The translations under genes were made by a program, and so were the position numbers. Below, piece by piece: positions 32,133 to 41,808 of a stretch of DNA of 64,000 nucleotides. The notes beneath the pieces were generated by a model. The model did no database searches, was not told the DNA's origin, and was given only the letters and a program-made list of their open reading frames with translations. How positions within the stretch are numbered: the stretch's first letter is position 1; every line of letters begins with the position of its first letter. The DNA comes from an uncultured bacterium (GTDB taxonomy: Bacteria; Cyanobacteriota; Vampirovibrionia; Gastranaerophilales; Gastranaerophilaceae). The stretch spans positions 45,942 through 109,941 of the forward strand of contig CASFPN010000045.1 in NCBI GenBank assembly GCA_949296425.1. The letters are read 5' to 3'.

Positions 32133-33317
32133 ATGGTTGATATCAGTATTGCCCAGGGGCAAGGTATAACTCAGGCAATAAAAACGAAAATTGAAGCAAG
32201 CGGTCAAAAGATTTCTAATAATGATTTGTCAATATGGCAGCAGGTTATGACAGAGGTTAAAACAGCTCAGCAGACTGCACAGCAGAATGGTTCGCAAATT
32301 TATAGCGGCGGAGATGATATTGCGCAGTTGAATAACAAAAACAACTGGAAAACGGATTTTAAAGTTATGGGTGCTCAGGTAATCCAGATTGCATCTGATG
32401 TATGGAATAAAATCGTTCAGCTTTTGACGGGAAAAGCTCCTGAAAATTTGGAAAATAATCCAGACCCTGTAGAGAATCAGCAGAAAGGTTCAGTAACTTC
32501 CAATGCTAATCAGCCACAGTCACCAGAGGTAGTTGAAGATGAACCTCCTAAAGGAACAGTTGTAGGATTAAATCCTGATAATTTAGGAATTAGTGATATA
32601 GTGTCACAACCGGAAATCCTTTCTGGTAATATGGCTAAAAACGAACATCCTACAGGGCCAAATACTCCGCCGCCGGTTTATAATGAAACAGTAAATCCAG
32701 GTGATTTGCAACAGGCACAAAGAGTAGCTGATCCTCTTGCAGGGCAGCAGGAACATGGACCTGTTATTTATCAAGGACAAGAAATTACACTAGGTGAGCC
32801 AAAAGCAAAAGTTGTAGGTTTATCAATAGATAATCTAAGTTCAATTGTTCAAGCTGATGTGCCGGATATTAATTTAGAAGGCAACCAACCTGCTAATGTT
32901 CGAACATCAACTCCACAGAATGTTGTTGATATAGCACATTCTGATGGTGATGTGAAAATGGCTAGTGGGAGTAGCTCTATAACTGTGCCCGAAGAAAAAC
33001 GTGATTTAGCAGAGTTGTATAATGAATTTGTATATGATAGTCAGCCTTATCAGTGCGCAGACGGTTCGATTGAGGTTAGAGGTACCCAAAATTTTTCTCT
33101 AAGTTCGGCAATGAACTTCGCTGCTCTTGATATGAAAAGGTTATCAGAAGATAGAGCTAAGTATATAGCATTGTCGAAGCAAGATCAGTCTAATCTAACG
33201 GCTGAAGATAAAGACTTTATTGAAAGTTATAAAGCCTTATTAAATAAAATGCAGATAACAATCGACTCAGAAGGGCAGTTTGCTAATATTGAGGGTTGTA
33301 TATATATTAAAGAATAG
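32133..33317 (+). CDS. Hypothetical protein, MVD family
   Basis: A 394-aa protein with AGAGGAG before ATG 32133. There is no signal peptide. The N-terminal part (MVDISIAQGQ) and a Gln-rich region are followed by a long Pro-, Gln- and Asn-rich, probably disordered middle (near 110-290), with two similar segments VVGLNPDNLGISDIVSQP and VVGLSIDNLSSIVQAD. The C-terminal ~100 residues (ELYNEFVYDSQPY...YKALLNKM) resemble those of the frameshifted gene at 34849. Function unknown. Eight bp separate it from the calpain-like protease gene, so they form an operon under the ATATG promoter. Confidence 0.7.
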   Translation: MVDISIAQGQGITQAIKTKIEASGQKISNNDLSIWQQVMTEVKTAQQTAQQNGSQIYSGGDDIAQLNNKNNWKTDFKVMGAQVIQIASDVWNKIVQLLTGKAPENLENNPDPVENQQKGSVTSNANQPQSPEVVEDEPPKGTVVGLNPDNLGISDIVSQPEILSGNMAKNEHPTGPNTPPPVYNETVNPGDLQQAQRVADPLAGQQEHGPVIYQGQEITLGEPKAKVVGLSIDNLSSIVQADVPDINLEGNQPANVRTSTPQNVVDIAHSDGDVKMASGSSSITVPEEKRDLAELYNEFVYDSQPYQCADGSIEVRGTQNFSLSSAMNFAALDMKRLSEDRAKYIALSKQDQSNLTAEDKDFIESYKALLNKMQITIDSEGQFANIEGCIYIKE

Positions 33318-33325
33318 GAGCAATT

Positions 33326-34549
33326 ATGGTTGACTTTAATGCAAAAAAAATAAATAAATATATTCAAGAATATATGGACAAGCAGTTTAAAAACGGCGCT
33401 GAAAAAGTTCTTGTCACATCTTTTACAAATAATGCTATACTTTTTGCTTTTGATAAAAATAAAGACGGAAAAGTAACTAAAAAAGAATTTGAACAGTTGC
33501 CTAAGGAAAAGTATTCACTGTTTGCAAAAGAGTTATCTGAATATAACAAATCTCATAATAAAGATGAGCATGTTTATTCATACGATGAATTGAGCAAGTT
33601 TTTTGAAGACGGTTATTTAGATGCAAAAGATCTTGATAACGGGATTGACGTCTACAAAGCTATAGGAGATGAAACTTTTGAAGAAAAGAAAGATTTTAAA
33701 CATCCGAGTCAAATGAGTGAAGATGAAATTCAGAATGAGTTGAAAAATTTTTCTTGGACAGAGGATGATTATGATCTCTCTGAACTTCGTAGAACTCGTA
33801 ATCTTTTAGATAAAAACAGCAAAGTTATCGACTGGCATGTAGGAACTTTTAATCAGGGGACGTTTGGAACCTGTACTATACTGGCAACCGTAAATGGTAT
33901 GCCAGATGAAGATTTGAAAAAACTTTATGCACAAAAGTCGGATAAGGAAGGAAATATATATTATGAAGTGAATTTCCCGCAAGACAACGGTAAAAAACCG
34001 ATTAAAGTAACGCAGGAAGAACTTGAAAATCATGCTATAAAATATAAAAGAAAAGAATTTTTTGGTTTTTCTCCTGGAGATGCTGATGTCAGCTTGATTG
34101 AGATGGCCTACGTAAAACGTTACGGAAGCGACATTCTATTTTCGGGGGAGCAGCCTGCAATCGTTTTGCAAAGAATAACCGGTAATAAAGATGCAAAAGC
34201 CTATTACTTAAATATAACTGAGGATATGCTCATTAATGATAAAGTTAAAACTATAGGCATTGCTAATGATAACCAGCTGAAACAAAATAAAAATTTCAAA
34301 GATAACAAGCTTGTATTAAGTTCGGGCGAAACGGTTAGACTTGAGCATTCAAATTCTGACAATGTGGAAAATGTTGGAGATCAACGCTTAATATTGCCCG
34401 ACGGAACTGTTTTGTACGACAGGCATTCATATTCAGTAAAGAGTTATGACCCAAAAACAAAAGAATTAACTATAGTTAATCCTCACGAAAGCAGTACTGA
34501 AATTAAGATTCCGTTTGAGGTTTTACAGCTGCTTGAATTGTGTGAATAA
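33326..34549 (+). CDS. EF-hand protein with calpain-like (C2) cysteine protease domain
   Basis: A 407-aa protein. Residues 43-54 form a canonical EF-hand loop (DKNKDGKVTKKE, ligands at positions 1, 3, 5 and 12). The C-terminal half looks like a calpain protease core: QGTFGTC (catalytic Cys183, QGxxGxC as in calpains), LIEMAYVKRYG, DRHSYSV (catalytic His367) and IVNPHE (catalytic Asn385). No signal peptide is visible; the protein starts MVDFNAKK. Calcium may control protease activity, as in eukaryotic calpains, but here the EF-hand lies N-terminal. It is probably co-transcribed with the upstream gene. Calpain-like genes in bacteria are rare and could act on host or competitor proteins. Confidence 0.78.
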   Translation: MVDFNAKKINKYIQEYMDKQFKNGAEKVLVTSFTNNAILFAFDKNKDGKVTKKEFEQLPKEKYSLFAKELSEYNKSHNKDEHVYSYDELSKFFEDGYLDAKDLDNGIDVYKAIGDETFEEKKDFKHPSQMSEDEIQNELKNFSWTEDDYDLSELRRTRNLLDKNSKVIDWHVGTFNQGTFGTCTILATVNGMPDEDLKKLYAQKSDKEGNIYYEVNFPQDNGKKPIKVTQEELENHAIKYKRKEFFGFSPGDADVSLIEMAYVKRYGSDILFSGEQPAIVLQRITGNKDAKAYYLNITEDMLINDKVKTIGIANDNQLKQNKNFKDNKLVLSSGETVRLEHSNSDNVENVGDQRLILPDGTVLYDRHSYSVKSYDPKTKELTIVNPHESSTEIKIPFEVLQLLELCE

Positions 34550-34565
34550 TTTCATAATAAATATG

Positions 34566-34790
34566 TAATATGTCAAGAGCTGCTTTTGGGGATTTATATT
34601 GCAGTCAAAAAAAGCTTTGGAATACGGCACATTATTAATATAGCTTAATATTGTAATAATCTACATCAAATTGTAAAAAATAATTGTAAAGAAATGTAAA
34701 ACTTTGCAAACAGGCTGAAACCCTGTTATAATCATCTATATGATATGATATGATATGATATGTCGTGTGTTGTCTGAATTTTGCAATTTT
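34566..34790 (+). repeat. Duplicated promoter cassette, copy 2
   Basis: Second copy of 31852-32076, with TTGCAA (34704-34709), TATAAT (34727-34732), the same AACAGG/CCTGTT repeat and five ATATG units (34738-34762). It drives the frameshifted gene that starts at 34849. Confidence 0.8.
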
Positions 34791-34848
34791 TACCTCCAGG
34801 TTGGTTTTATATATATGAGAGTATTTTGTTATATAAGGAGTAACCGTT

Positions 34849-35744
34849 ATGGTAGATGGTATTAATAATGTTTTACAACAGGAGCAAACATTGAGCTTAA
34901 AAATCAAGGTCCAAATTCTTCGGGAATTACTTTTGAATTACAATCTGTTTTTGATAAACTAGCTGAACAAAATATTATTAAGGATAAAGATAATAAGTTC
35001 ACAAAAGATGATGCTCCTCAAAATGTTGCTGATTATGGTGAAATGTTGAGAAAAGCCGGGCTGGCGCCAATAGGGGGTCTGCCAGATGGCGTTAGTATAC
35101 AGCCTTGTTTTAATGGTGGATCTAAGCCTTTTGTTTACATAAAAGATGGTAAAACGCTAACATCCCAGCAGGTCTGGGAATTAGCAAATTCACAGAGTGT
35201 GTATCAGGCCGAAGATCCGGCTGCTCCGAAAGCAACAGCACTTTCTGAAGGCAGCACTTCTACCTATGATAATTCTTCTTCTTTAAATACACAACTTAAT
35301 GTTATGGGAAATGCGTTATTACTGGTAAATGATTGTTGCGGTGAAAATTTAGACGAATCTCTTCAGGTAGCACAACAATATGAATCTACTCTAAATAATA
35401 TTTTAACTGATGAACAAAAGAGTGAAGCAGAGGCACTCTATAACCAATTTTTGGATTACGAGATAACTAGTGCGGCTGATGGGGCTTTGGGAACTGTTTA
35501 TTATAAAGGCGGTTTTACAATATCATCTCCTGAAGACGTGAACAAACTTAATCCTATTGCAAGTACTGTATCTAAGTTTATAGTTGCCGGAAAAGACAGA
35601 TATGAAACACTATTAAACGGACGAGATTATAATACAGTAATAGATGAAGTTTCTAAAAAGAAATTGTCATTCAATAGTGATGATTGGAGTTTTTTGACCT
35701 CTTACAAGTTTCTACTTGATACCCTAACCGGTAATGATGACTAA
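34849..35744 (+). pseudogene. Frameshifted paralogue of the MVD-family protein
   Basis: AAGGAG precedes ATG 34849, whose frame (MVDGINNVLQQ) stops after 37 codons. A second frame, one base back, is open from 34869 and continues without a stop to 35744, giving GANIELKNQG-type sequence and then a ~230-residue C-terminal part. The simplest reading is a one-base deletion near 34870-34960. The C-terminal region (ALYNQFLDYEI...SYKFLLDTL) matches the pattern of the protein at 32133. There is a possible calcium-binding-like DKDNKFTKDD stretch. Alternatives are a sequencing error or programmed frameshifting; no canonical slippery heptamer is evident. Confidence 0.65.
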
Positions 35745-35756
35745 TAAAAGAATATT

Positions 35757-35785
35757 AAAAAGCACCGATTTTATCGGTGCTTTTT
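35757..35785. terminator. Bidirectional terminator between the MVD locus and groL
   Basis: 9-bp GC-containing stem (35761-35769 with 35773-35781), extended by A4/T4, 3-nt loop. It serves both convergent units. Confidence 0.88.
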
Positions 35786-35807
35786 ATGTTTACAGGTATG
35801 ATGTTTA

Positions 35808-37460
<1,653 letters not shown>

Positions 37461-37489
37461 TTAAGTTACTAGGTTACTAAGATAACAGG

Positions 37490-37510
37490 CACTAAGAATA
37501 TTCCTTAGTG
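37490..37510. other. Stem-loop in the groS-groL intergenic region
   Basis: CACTAAG (37490-37496) and CTTAGTG (37504-37510), 7-bp perfect arms, 7-nt loop. No T-run follows. It may be an mRNA-stability or processing element. Confidence 0.4.
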
Positions 37511-37522
37511 TCTTGATATCTT

Positions 37523-37807
37523 TTATTCAATAATTGCCAATGCATCTTTAACAGAGAGAATTTTATATTCAACTCCGTCGATTTTAATATCTGTTCCTGC
37601 ATATTTTGCATAAAGAATTGTATCGCCGACTTTAACGTCCATTGGTTCTCTTTCCCCTTTTTCGTTCATTTTACCGGCGCCTACTGCAACAACTTCGCCT
37701 TTTTGAGGTTTTTCTTTAGCACTGTCAGGGATAAAAATTCCGCCTGAAGTTTGTTCTGTGTCTTCAATTACTTTAATAACAATTCTGTCTGCTAATGGTT
37801 TTAACAT
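37523..37807 (-). CDS. groS: Co-chaperonin GroES (10 kDa)
   Basis: 94-aa lid of the chaperonin cage. [14 protein letters not shown] at the start, the mobile loop [16 protein letters not shown], and the roof-hairpin region are present. First gene of the operon; two Shine-Dalgarno-like AGGAG/GGAG stretches precede the ATG. A likely promoter on the minus strand is TTTACA with TATAAT about 15 bp downstream, within 37840-37870. Confidence 0.97.
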   Translation of the reverse strand: MLKPLADRIVIKVIEDTEQTSGGIFIPDSAKEKPQKGEVVAVGAGKMNEKGEREPMDVKVGDTILYAKYAGTDIKIDGVEYKILSVKDALAIIE

Positions 37808-37929
37808 AATATTTTCTCCTTTTCTCCTAATTCAAGTCTACATTATATTTATATAACGGATTTGTAAAAATTTTAATTTTCTTAAGGAAAAATTAATTAT
37901 TATATTGTATAATAAATGGAGCATTAAAA

Positions 37930-37945
37930 GAAAGGAGAATATATG
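37930..37945 (+). promoter_or_regulatory. Shine-Dalgarno and ATG upstream of the G10 tract
   Basis: GAAAGGAG ends about 5 nt before ATG 37943. From this ATG the frame reads through G10 and stops at TAG 37988-37990. With 11 or 8 G it would read on into the pseudopilin frame. Confidence 0.8.
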
Positions 37946-37970
37946 AGAGAGTCCAATATATCGGAGTTTC

Positions 37971-37980
37971 GGGGGGGGGG
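37971..37980. repeat. Homopolymer G10 in a pseudopilin leader
   Basis: Ten G in a row after TTTC, followed by CAT, a context nearly identical to that at 31778-31787 (TTTTC-G10-CAT). See the phase-variation findings. Confidence 0.9.
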
Positions 37981-38013
37981 CATTTTTTAGCCCGTATCAG
38001 TGGGTTATATTTT

Positions 38014-38868
38014 TTGAATAAAATATTTGGATTTACGCTTTCTGAAGTTTTGGTCACACTTGCGATTATAGGTACTGTTGCTGCAATAACTTTGCCCGGA
38101 TTGATTAAAAATTATCAGGACAAACAGTTTACTTCCATGTGGAAAAAGAAATACAGTGAGATTGCTTCTGTTTATAATCTTGTAAAAAATGAAATGGGCG
38201 GTAATATATGCGTAAAGACTAAAGAAGGAGATTTTGATATTCCGACAACATGTCCAAAACCTAAAGCATTTTTGCAAAATAGTGAATATGCAACTTTGTC
38301 CCCGGAATTTGTATCAAAATTTGTATCGCATTTTAAAGTTGTTGAAAGTTGCGGTTTCCCTCAATACGGTGAAAGTGAATATTGTACAAGCTATTATCAA
38401 CCATGGAACGGTCTATGCGGCGGTTCAACTTCATACAGCATGTATGACAGTCTAAAAAATTCTTCACCTGCAGGACAAAGAAAACAAACCTCTCCTACTT
38501 CATGCCCAAATTTTGGAACGTTATATAGTGGTTGGGATTTTATGCATAAGGCAATTCTTTTGGCTGACGGTACAACTATTTATTTTGGTGGCTGGTCAAC
38601 AGGGATGATTGCTGTTGATGTAAATTCTTTTGCCAAAGCTCCAAATGTCGTAGGCAAAGATTTTTTTGCCGCTATGGTTACTGATGATTGGATTAAACCT
38701 ATAGGTGCTGACGGTACATTTAATAAAAATAAAAACGGAGATAAATGCGAGTGTTCGTCGGATTTTGGTGAAGAATCCGGACAGGGATTTTTAGGTTCTT
38801 ATGATTTACTCAACGGTACTGTTCTTTCCGGTTCTTGCTGCAGCTCAGAAAAATTATATTCTGATTAA
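38014..38868 (+). CDS. Pseudopilin, out of frame with its Shine-Dalgarno start (candidate phase-off)
   Basis: A type IV pilin-like protein of 284 aa as read from TTG 38014. Processing site IFG-FTLSEVLVTLAIIGTVAAITLP, with canonical Gly before and Glu at +5. The C-terminus shares GADGTFNKNKNG-CEC and SCCSSE with the pseudopilin at 18374. The pilin frame is open upstream through the G10 tract to before 37936 but has no ATG or GTG; the only good start (ATG 37943) is one base out of frame. The gene thus looks phase-off, or the tract is one base short in the assembly. The TTG start itself has no Shine-Dalgarno. Confidence 0.8.
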   Translation: MNKIFGFTLSEVLVTLAIIGTVAAITLPGLIKNYQDKQFTSMWKKKYSEIASVYNLVKNEMGGNICVKTKEGDFDIPTTCPKPKAFLQNSEYATLSPEFVSKFVSHFKVVESCGFPQYGESEYCTSYYQPWNGLCGGSTSYSMYDSLKNSSPAGQRKQTSPTSCPNFGTLYSGWDFMHKAILLADGTTIYFGGWSTGMIAVDVNSFAKAPNVVGKDFFAAMVTDDWIKPIGADGTFNKNKNGDKCECSSDFGEESGQGFLGSYDLLNGTVLSGSCCSSEKLYSD

Positions 38869-38922
38869 TTTTTTCCCTGCTCAGGCTATAAACAAAATTT
38901 ATATTTATGTTATTCTAAAACT

Positions 38923-40773
38923 ATGAAACGGGTTATATATGTTATCTTGGTTTTAGTTTTTGCGGCTCTTGTTTTTAAAGCCTGTATTAAGGCTGATATC
39001 CCTCAAACAATGCAGTCTTTTGAAACTTTGGCACCTTCTTATACACTGGATTACTACCCGTATAAAAAGAAAAACGTTACAATTAACGGGGTTGACTATC
39101 TGCAATCCGAAGCTCCAATCGGGAAATTTGGCGGAACTTTTATATCATCAACTATCGGAGAAGGGCCTAAAACATTCAATCCGTTTAATTCTAAGGATAA
39201 TATTTCTTCTCAGATGTCCGATATTATGTATGACGGACTTGTTACGACCGATCCCGTTACGGGCGATACGATCCCAAAGCTTGCTAAAGATTTTACAATA
39301 AGCGGATGTGAATATTTAATTCATCTGAGAAAAGGTATTAAATGGTCGGACGGTAAGCCTATTACTGCTGATGATGTAGTTTTTACATGGCAGAATATTA
39401 TTTTTGACGGGTTTGGAAATACTTCTGTAAGGGATTCAATAGCAATTGACGGGAAGCTACCGACTGTTCAAAAGATTGATGATTATACGGTAAAATTTGT
39501 TACACCTCAACCTTTTGCCCCTTTTGTCAGAATGCTTTCTTCTCCCATTGCTCCAAAACATGTTTTTGAACCTGCAGTAAAACGAGGCAAAGCATATTTT
39601 GACGGATTTTTATCAACAAATACCAATCCGAGAGACTTTGTAACTTCGGGAGCTTTCAGGCTTAAAGAATATGTGCCTGCGCAGCGAGTTGTGTTTGAGA
39701 GAAACCCAGATTATTATATAATCAATAAAGATGAGCAAAAACTGCCTTATCTTGATAAATTAATTTATCTTATAGTCGGAGATATTAACAATCAGGTTTT
39801 AAAGTTTGAAGGTGGTGAGCTTGATGAAATTACTTTGCAAGGGGCAAATGTAGCCCGCTTTAAAGAAATGGAAAAGCATGGAGATTTTACGGTATACAAT
39901 CTTGGGCCGAATACCGGAACTATGTATATTGCAATGAATTTAAACAATCGAAAAGATGATAGCGGAAAATATTATGTCGATACTAAAAAACAGCTATGGT
40001 TTCAGGATAAAAACTTCCGCCAGGCGGTTGATTATGCAATAGACAGGGAAAATATGATATTTAATATTGCAAACGGTCTTGCAGAACCGTTGTTTACGCC
40101 TGAAACTCTTAATTCCATATTTCTTAATAGAAGTATAAAAGGACATAAAAGAGATTTGAATAAATCAAGAGAACTCTTGAGAAAATCGGGTTTTTCTTGG
40201 GATAAAGCAGGACATTTAATAGATAAATTCGGAAACCATGTGGAATTTGATCTTTATACAAATGCCGGAAATACTGAACGTGAAGCAATAGGTGTTATGG
40301 TTAAACAGGACTTAGAGGATTTGGGGATGAAGATTAATTTCAAACCCATTGAGTTTAATTCTCTTGTTAATAAACTTATGGCAACACTTGACTGGGATAT
40401 GGTAATAATGGGATTTACCGGCTCTCCTCTGGAACCGAACGGAGGGAAAAATGTCTGGCTGTCTGATGGAACACTGCATATTTTTAACCAGCGTTTGGAA
40501 CGTGATATGAACAGTAAAAGATATCCATTTGAAAAAAGAATTGACTATCTTTATACTCAAGGCGCGCTTCAAACTGAATTTGAGGACAGAAAAAAGTATT
40601 ACGACGAGTATCAAGAGATTGTCTATGATGAAAAACCGCTTATATATATTTATTCTCCGATAATCATTTCGGCGCTTCGCGACAAGTTTAAAAATGTATA
40701 TCCGACAAGCCTCGGCGGAATTACACATAATATTGAGGAAATTTATGAAAGTGAAGTGAAGAGTGATGAGTGA
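38923..40773 (+). CDS. Peptide ABC transporter substrate-binding protein (family 5)
   Basis: A 616-aa solute-binding protein of the DppA/OppA type (SBP_bac_5). The N-terminus is hydrophobic (signal or anchor; FKAC is not a canonical lipobox). The domain shows GPKTFNPF, DGLVTTDPVTGDTIPKLAKDF, HLRKGIKWSDGKPITADDVVFTW and DYAIDREN, all typical. It probably binds oligopeptides in the periplasm and delivers them to the permeases encoded next. A TATTCT box 7 nt upstream of the ATG with no Shine-Dalgarno suggests a leaderless mRNA. Confidence 0.92.
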   Translation: MKRVIYVILVLVFAALVFKACIKADIPQTMQSFETLAPSYTLDYYPYKKKNVTINGVDYLQSEAPIGKFGGTFISSTIGEGPKTFNPFNSKDNISSQMSDIMYDGLVTTDPVTGDTIPKLAKDFTISGCEYLIHLRKGIKWSDGKPITADDVVFTWQNIIFDGFGNTSVRDSIAIDGKLPTVQKIDDYTVKFVTPQPFAPFVRMLSSPIAPKHVFEPAVKRGKAYFDGFLSTNTNPRDFVTSGAFRLKEYVPAQRVVFERNPDYYIINKDEQKLPYLDKLIYLIVGDINNQVLKFEGGELDEITLQGANVARFKEMEKHGDFTVYNLGPNTGTMYIAMNLNNRKDDSGKYYVDTKKQLWFQDKNFRQAVDYAIDRENMIFNIANGLAEPLFTPETLNSIFLNRSIKGHKRDLNKSRELLRKSGFSWDKAGHLIDKFGNHVEFDLYTNAGNTEREAIGVMVKQDLEDLGMKINFKPIEFNSLVNKLMATLDWDMVIMGFTGSPLEPNGGKNVWLSDGTLHIFNQRLERDMNSKRYPFEKRIDYLYTQGALQTEFEDRKKYYDEYQEIVYDEKPLIYIYSPIIISALRDKFKNVYPTSLGGITHNIEEIYESEVKSDE

Positions 40774-40818
40774 AAAGTGAAATAATTATATCCCTTCACA
40801 CATAACGTTTCACTTCAC
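40751..40818 (+). repeat. GTGAA-rich hairpin between binding protein and permease genes
   Basis: GTGAAGTGAA (40751-40760) pairs perfectly with TTCACTTCAC (40809-40818). The stretch between contains further GTGA repeats. It covers the stop codon and may stabilise the upstream mRNA or limit read-through. Confidence 0.5.
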
Positions 40819-40830
40819 AAAAGGACAACA

Positions 40831-41808
40831 ATGCAAATACTAATCTATATACTAAAAAGAATTCTTCAAACAATACCATTACTTATTATAGTTTCGTTGA
40901 TAAGCTTTTTTATAATACGCTTGTCGCCTGTGGATCCGCTTGCGGAATTGAGGTTAAATCCTTCTGTTTCAAAAGAAACGCTGCAGCGTGAAACAGAAAG
41001 ACTGGGGCTTGATAAGCCAATTATTGTTCAGTATGGCAAATGGGCTAAAGCTTTTATAAAGGGAGATCTTGGCGTAACTTCAAACGGCGAAAAAGTCAGT
41101 ACTAAATTGAAAGAACGTATTCCTAATACCCTGCTTTTAACAACGGTTGTAATATTTCTTGCCTGGATTGTCGGAATTCCGCTGGGCGTACTAGCCGCAA
41201 TTAATTGGAAAACACCGTTTGACAGAATTTTAACTGTTCTTACAAGTATAGGAATGGCGATTCCGTCGTTTTTCTTTGCTGTTTTATTATTGATATTTGC
41301 GGTTAAAACCGGGTGGTTTCCTGTGGGAGGGCTGACAAGTTCTAATTTTTTAGATATGACATTCAAGCAGAAAGTTTGGGATATTACCCATCACCTTGTT
41401 TTACCGGTAACGGTTTTGTTTACGCTCTCGCTTGCAGGTTTACAAAGGCAGATGAGGGGGAATTTGTTAGATGTTCTTGACAGTGACTATGTAAAGTTTG
41501 CAAGGGCAAAAGGAGTAAGTGAAGGTAAAGTCATATTTAAGCATGCTTTGCGTAATGCGGTTAATCCTTTGATAACGCTTCTCGGGTTTGAATTTGCTGG
41601 ACTTTTAAGCGGTGCAGCGCTTACTGAATATGTTTTTCAATACCCCGGACTCGGCAGGTTAATATTAGAGGCTGTTTTGAAATCCGATATTAATCTTGTT
41701 ATGGCTTCTTTAATGATGGGAGCTGTTATGCTGATTTTAGGTAATTTAATCGCTGATATTCTCTTGATTATTACTGATCCGCGTATCAGAGAAGGGAGCA
41801 GGGCATGA
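40831..41808 (+). CDS. Peptide ABC transporter permease (DppB-like)
   Basis: A 325-aa permease with six membrane helices. It starts LIYILKRILQTIPLLIIVSLISF and contains the EAA loop region FARAKGVSEGKVIFKHALRNAVNPLITLLG. AAAGGA precedes the ATG. Its stop overlaps the start of the second permease (ATGA). It forms the channel with that partner. Confidence 0.94.
   Translation: MQILIYILKRILQTIPLLIIVSLISFFIIRLSPVDPLAELRLNPSVSKETLQRETERLGLDKPIIVQYGKWAKAFIKGDLGVTSNGEKVSTKLKERIPNTLLLTTVVIFLAWIVGIPLGVLAAINWKTPFDRILTVLTSIGMAIPSFFFAVLLLIFAVKTGWFPVGGLTSSNFLDMTFKQKVWDITHHLVLPVTVLFTLSLAGLQRQMRGNLLDVLDSDYVKFARAKGVSEGKVIFKHALRNAVNPLITLLGFEFAGLLSGAALTEYVFQYPGLGRLILEAVLKSDINLVMASLMMGAVMLILGNLIADILLIITDPRIREGSRA

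Noticed and set aside
34635..34907. Antisense open frame of 90 codons over the second promoter cassette
   Set aside because: It runs across the promoter and microsatellite, has low-complexity sequence, and the equivalent cassette at 31852 does not support it as a conserved gene.
34869..34960. Programmed -1 frameshifting in the third MVD gene
   Set aside because: No X-XXY-YYZ slippery heptamer followed by a clear stimulatory structure was seen; mutation or sequencing error is simpler.
37808..37942. CIRCE/HrcA operator upstream of groS
   Set aside because: I searched for TTAGCACTC-N9-GAGTGCTAA-like sequences and found none.
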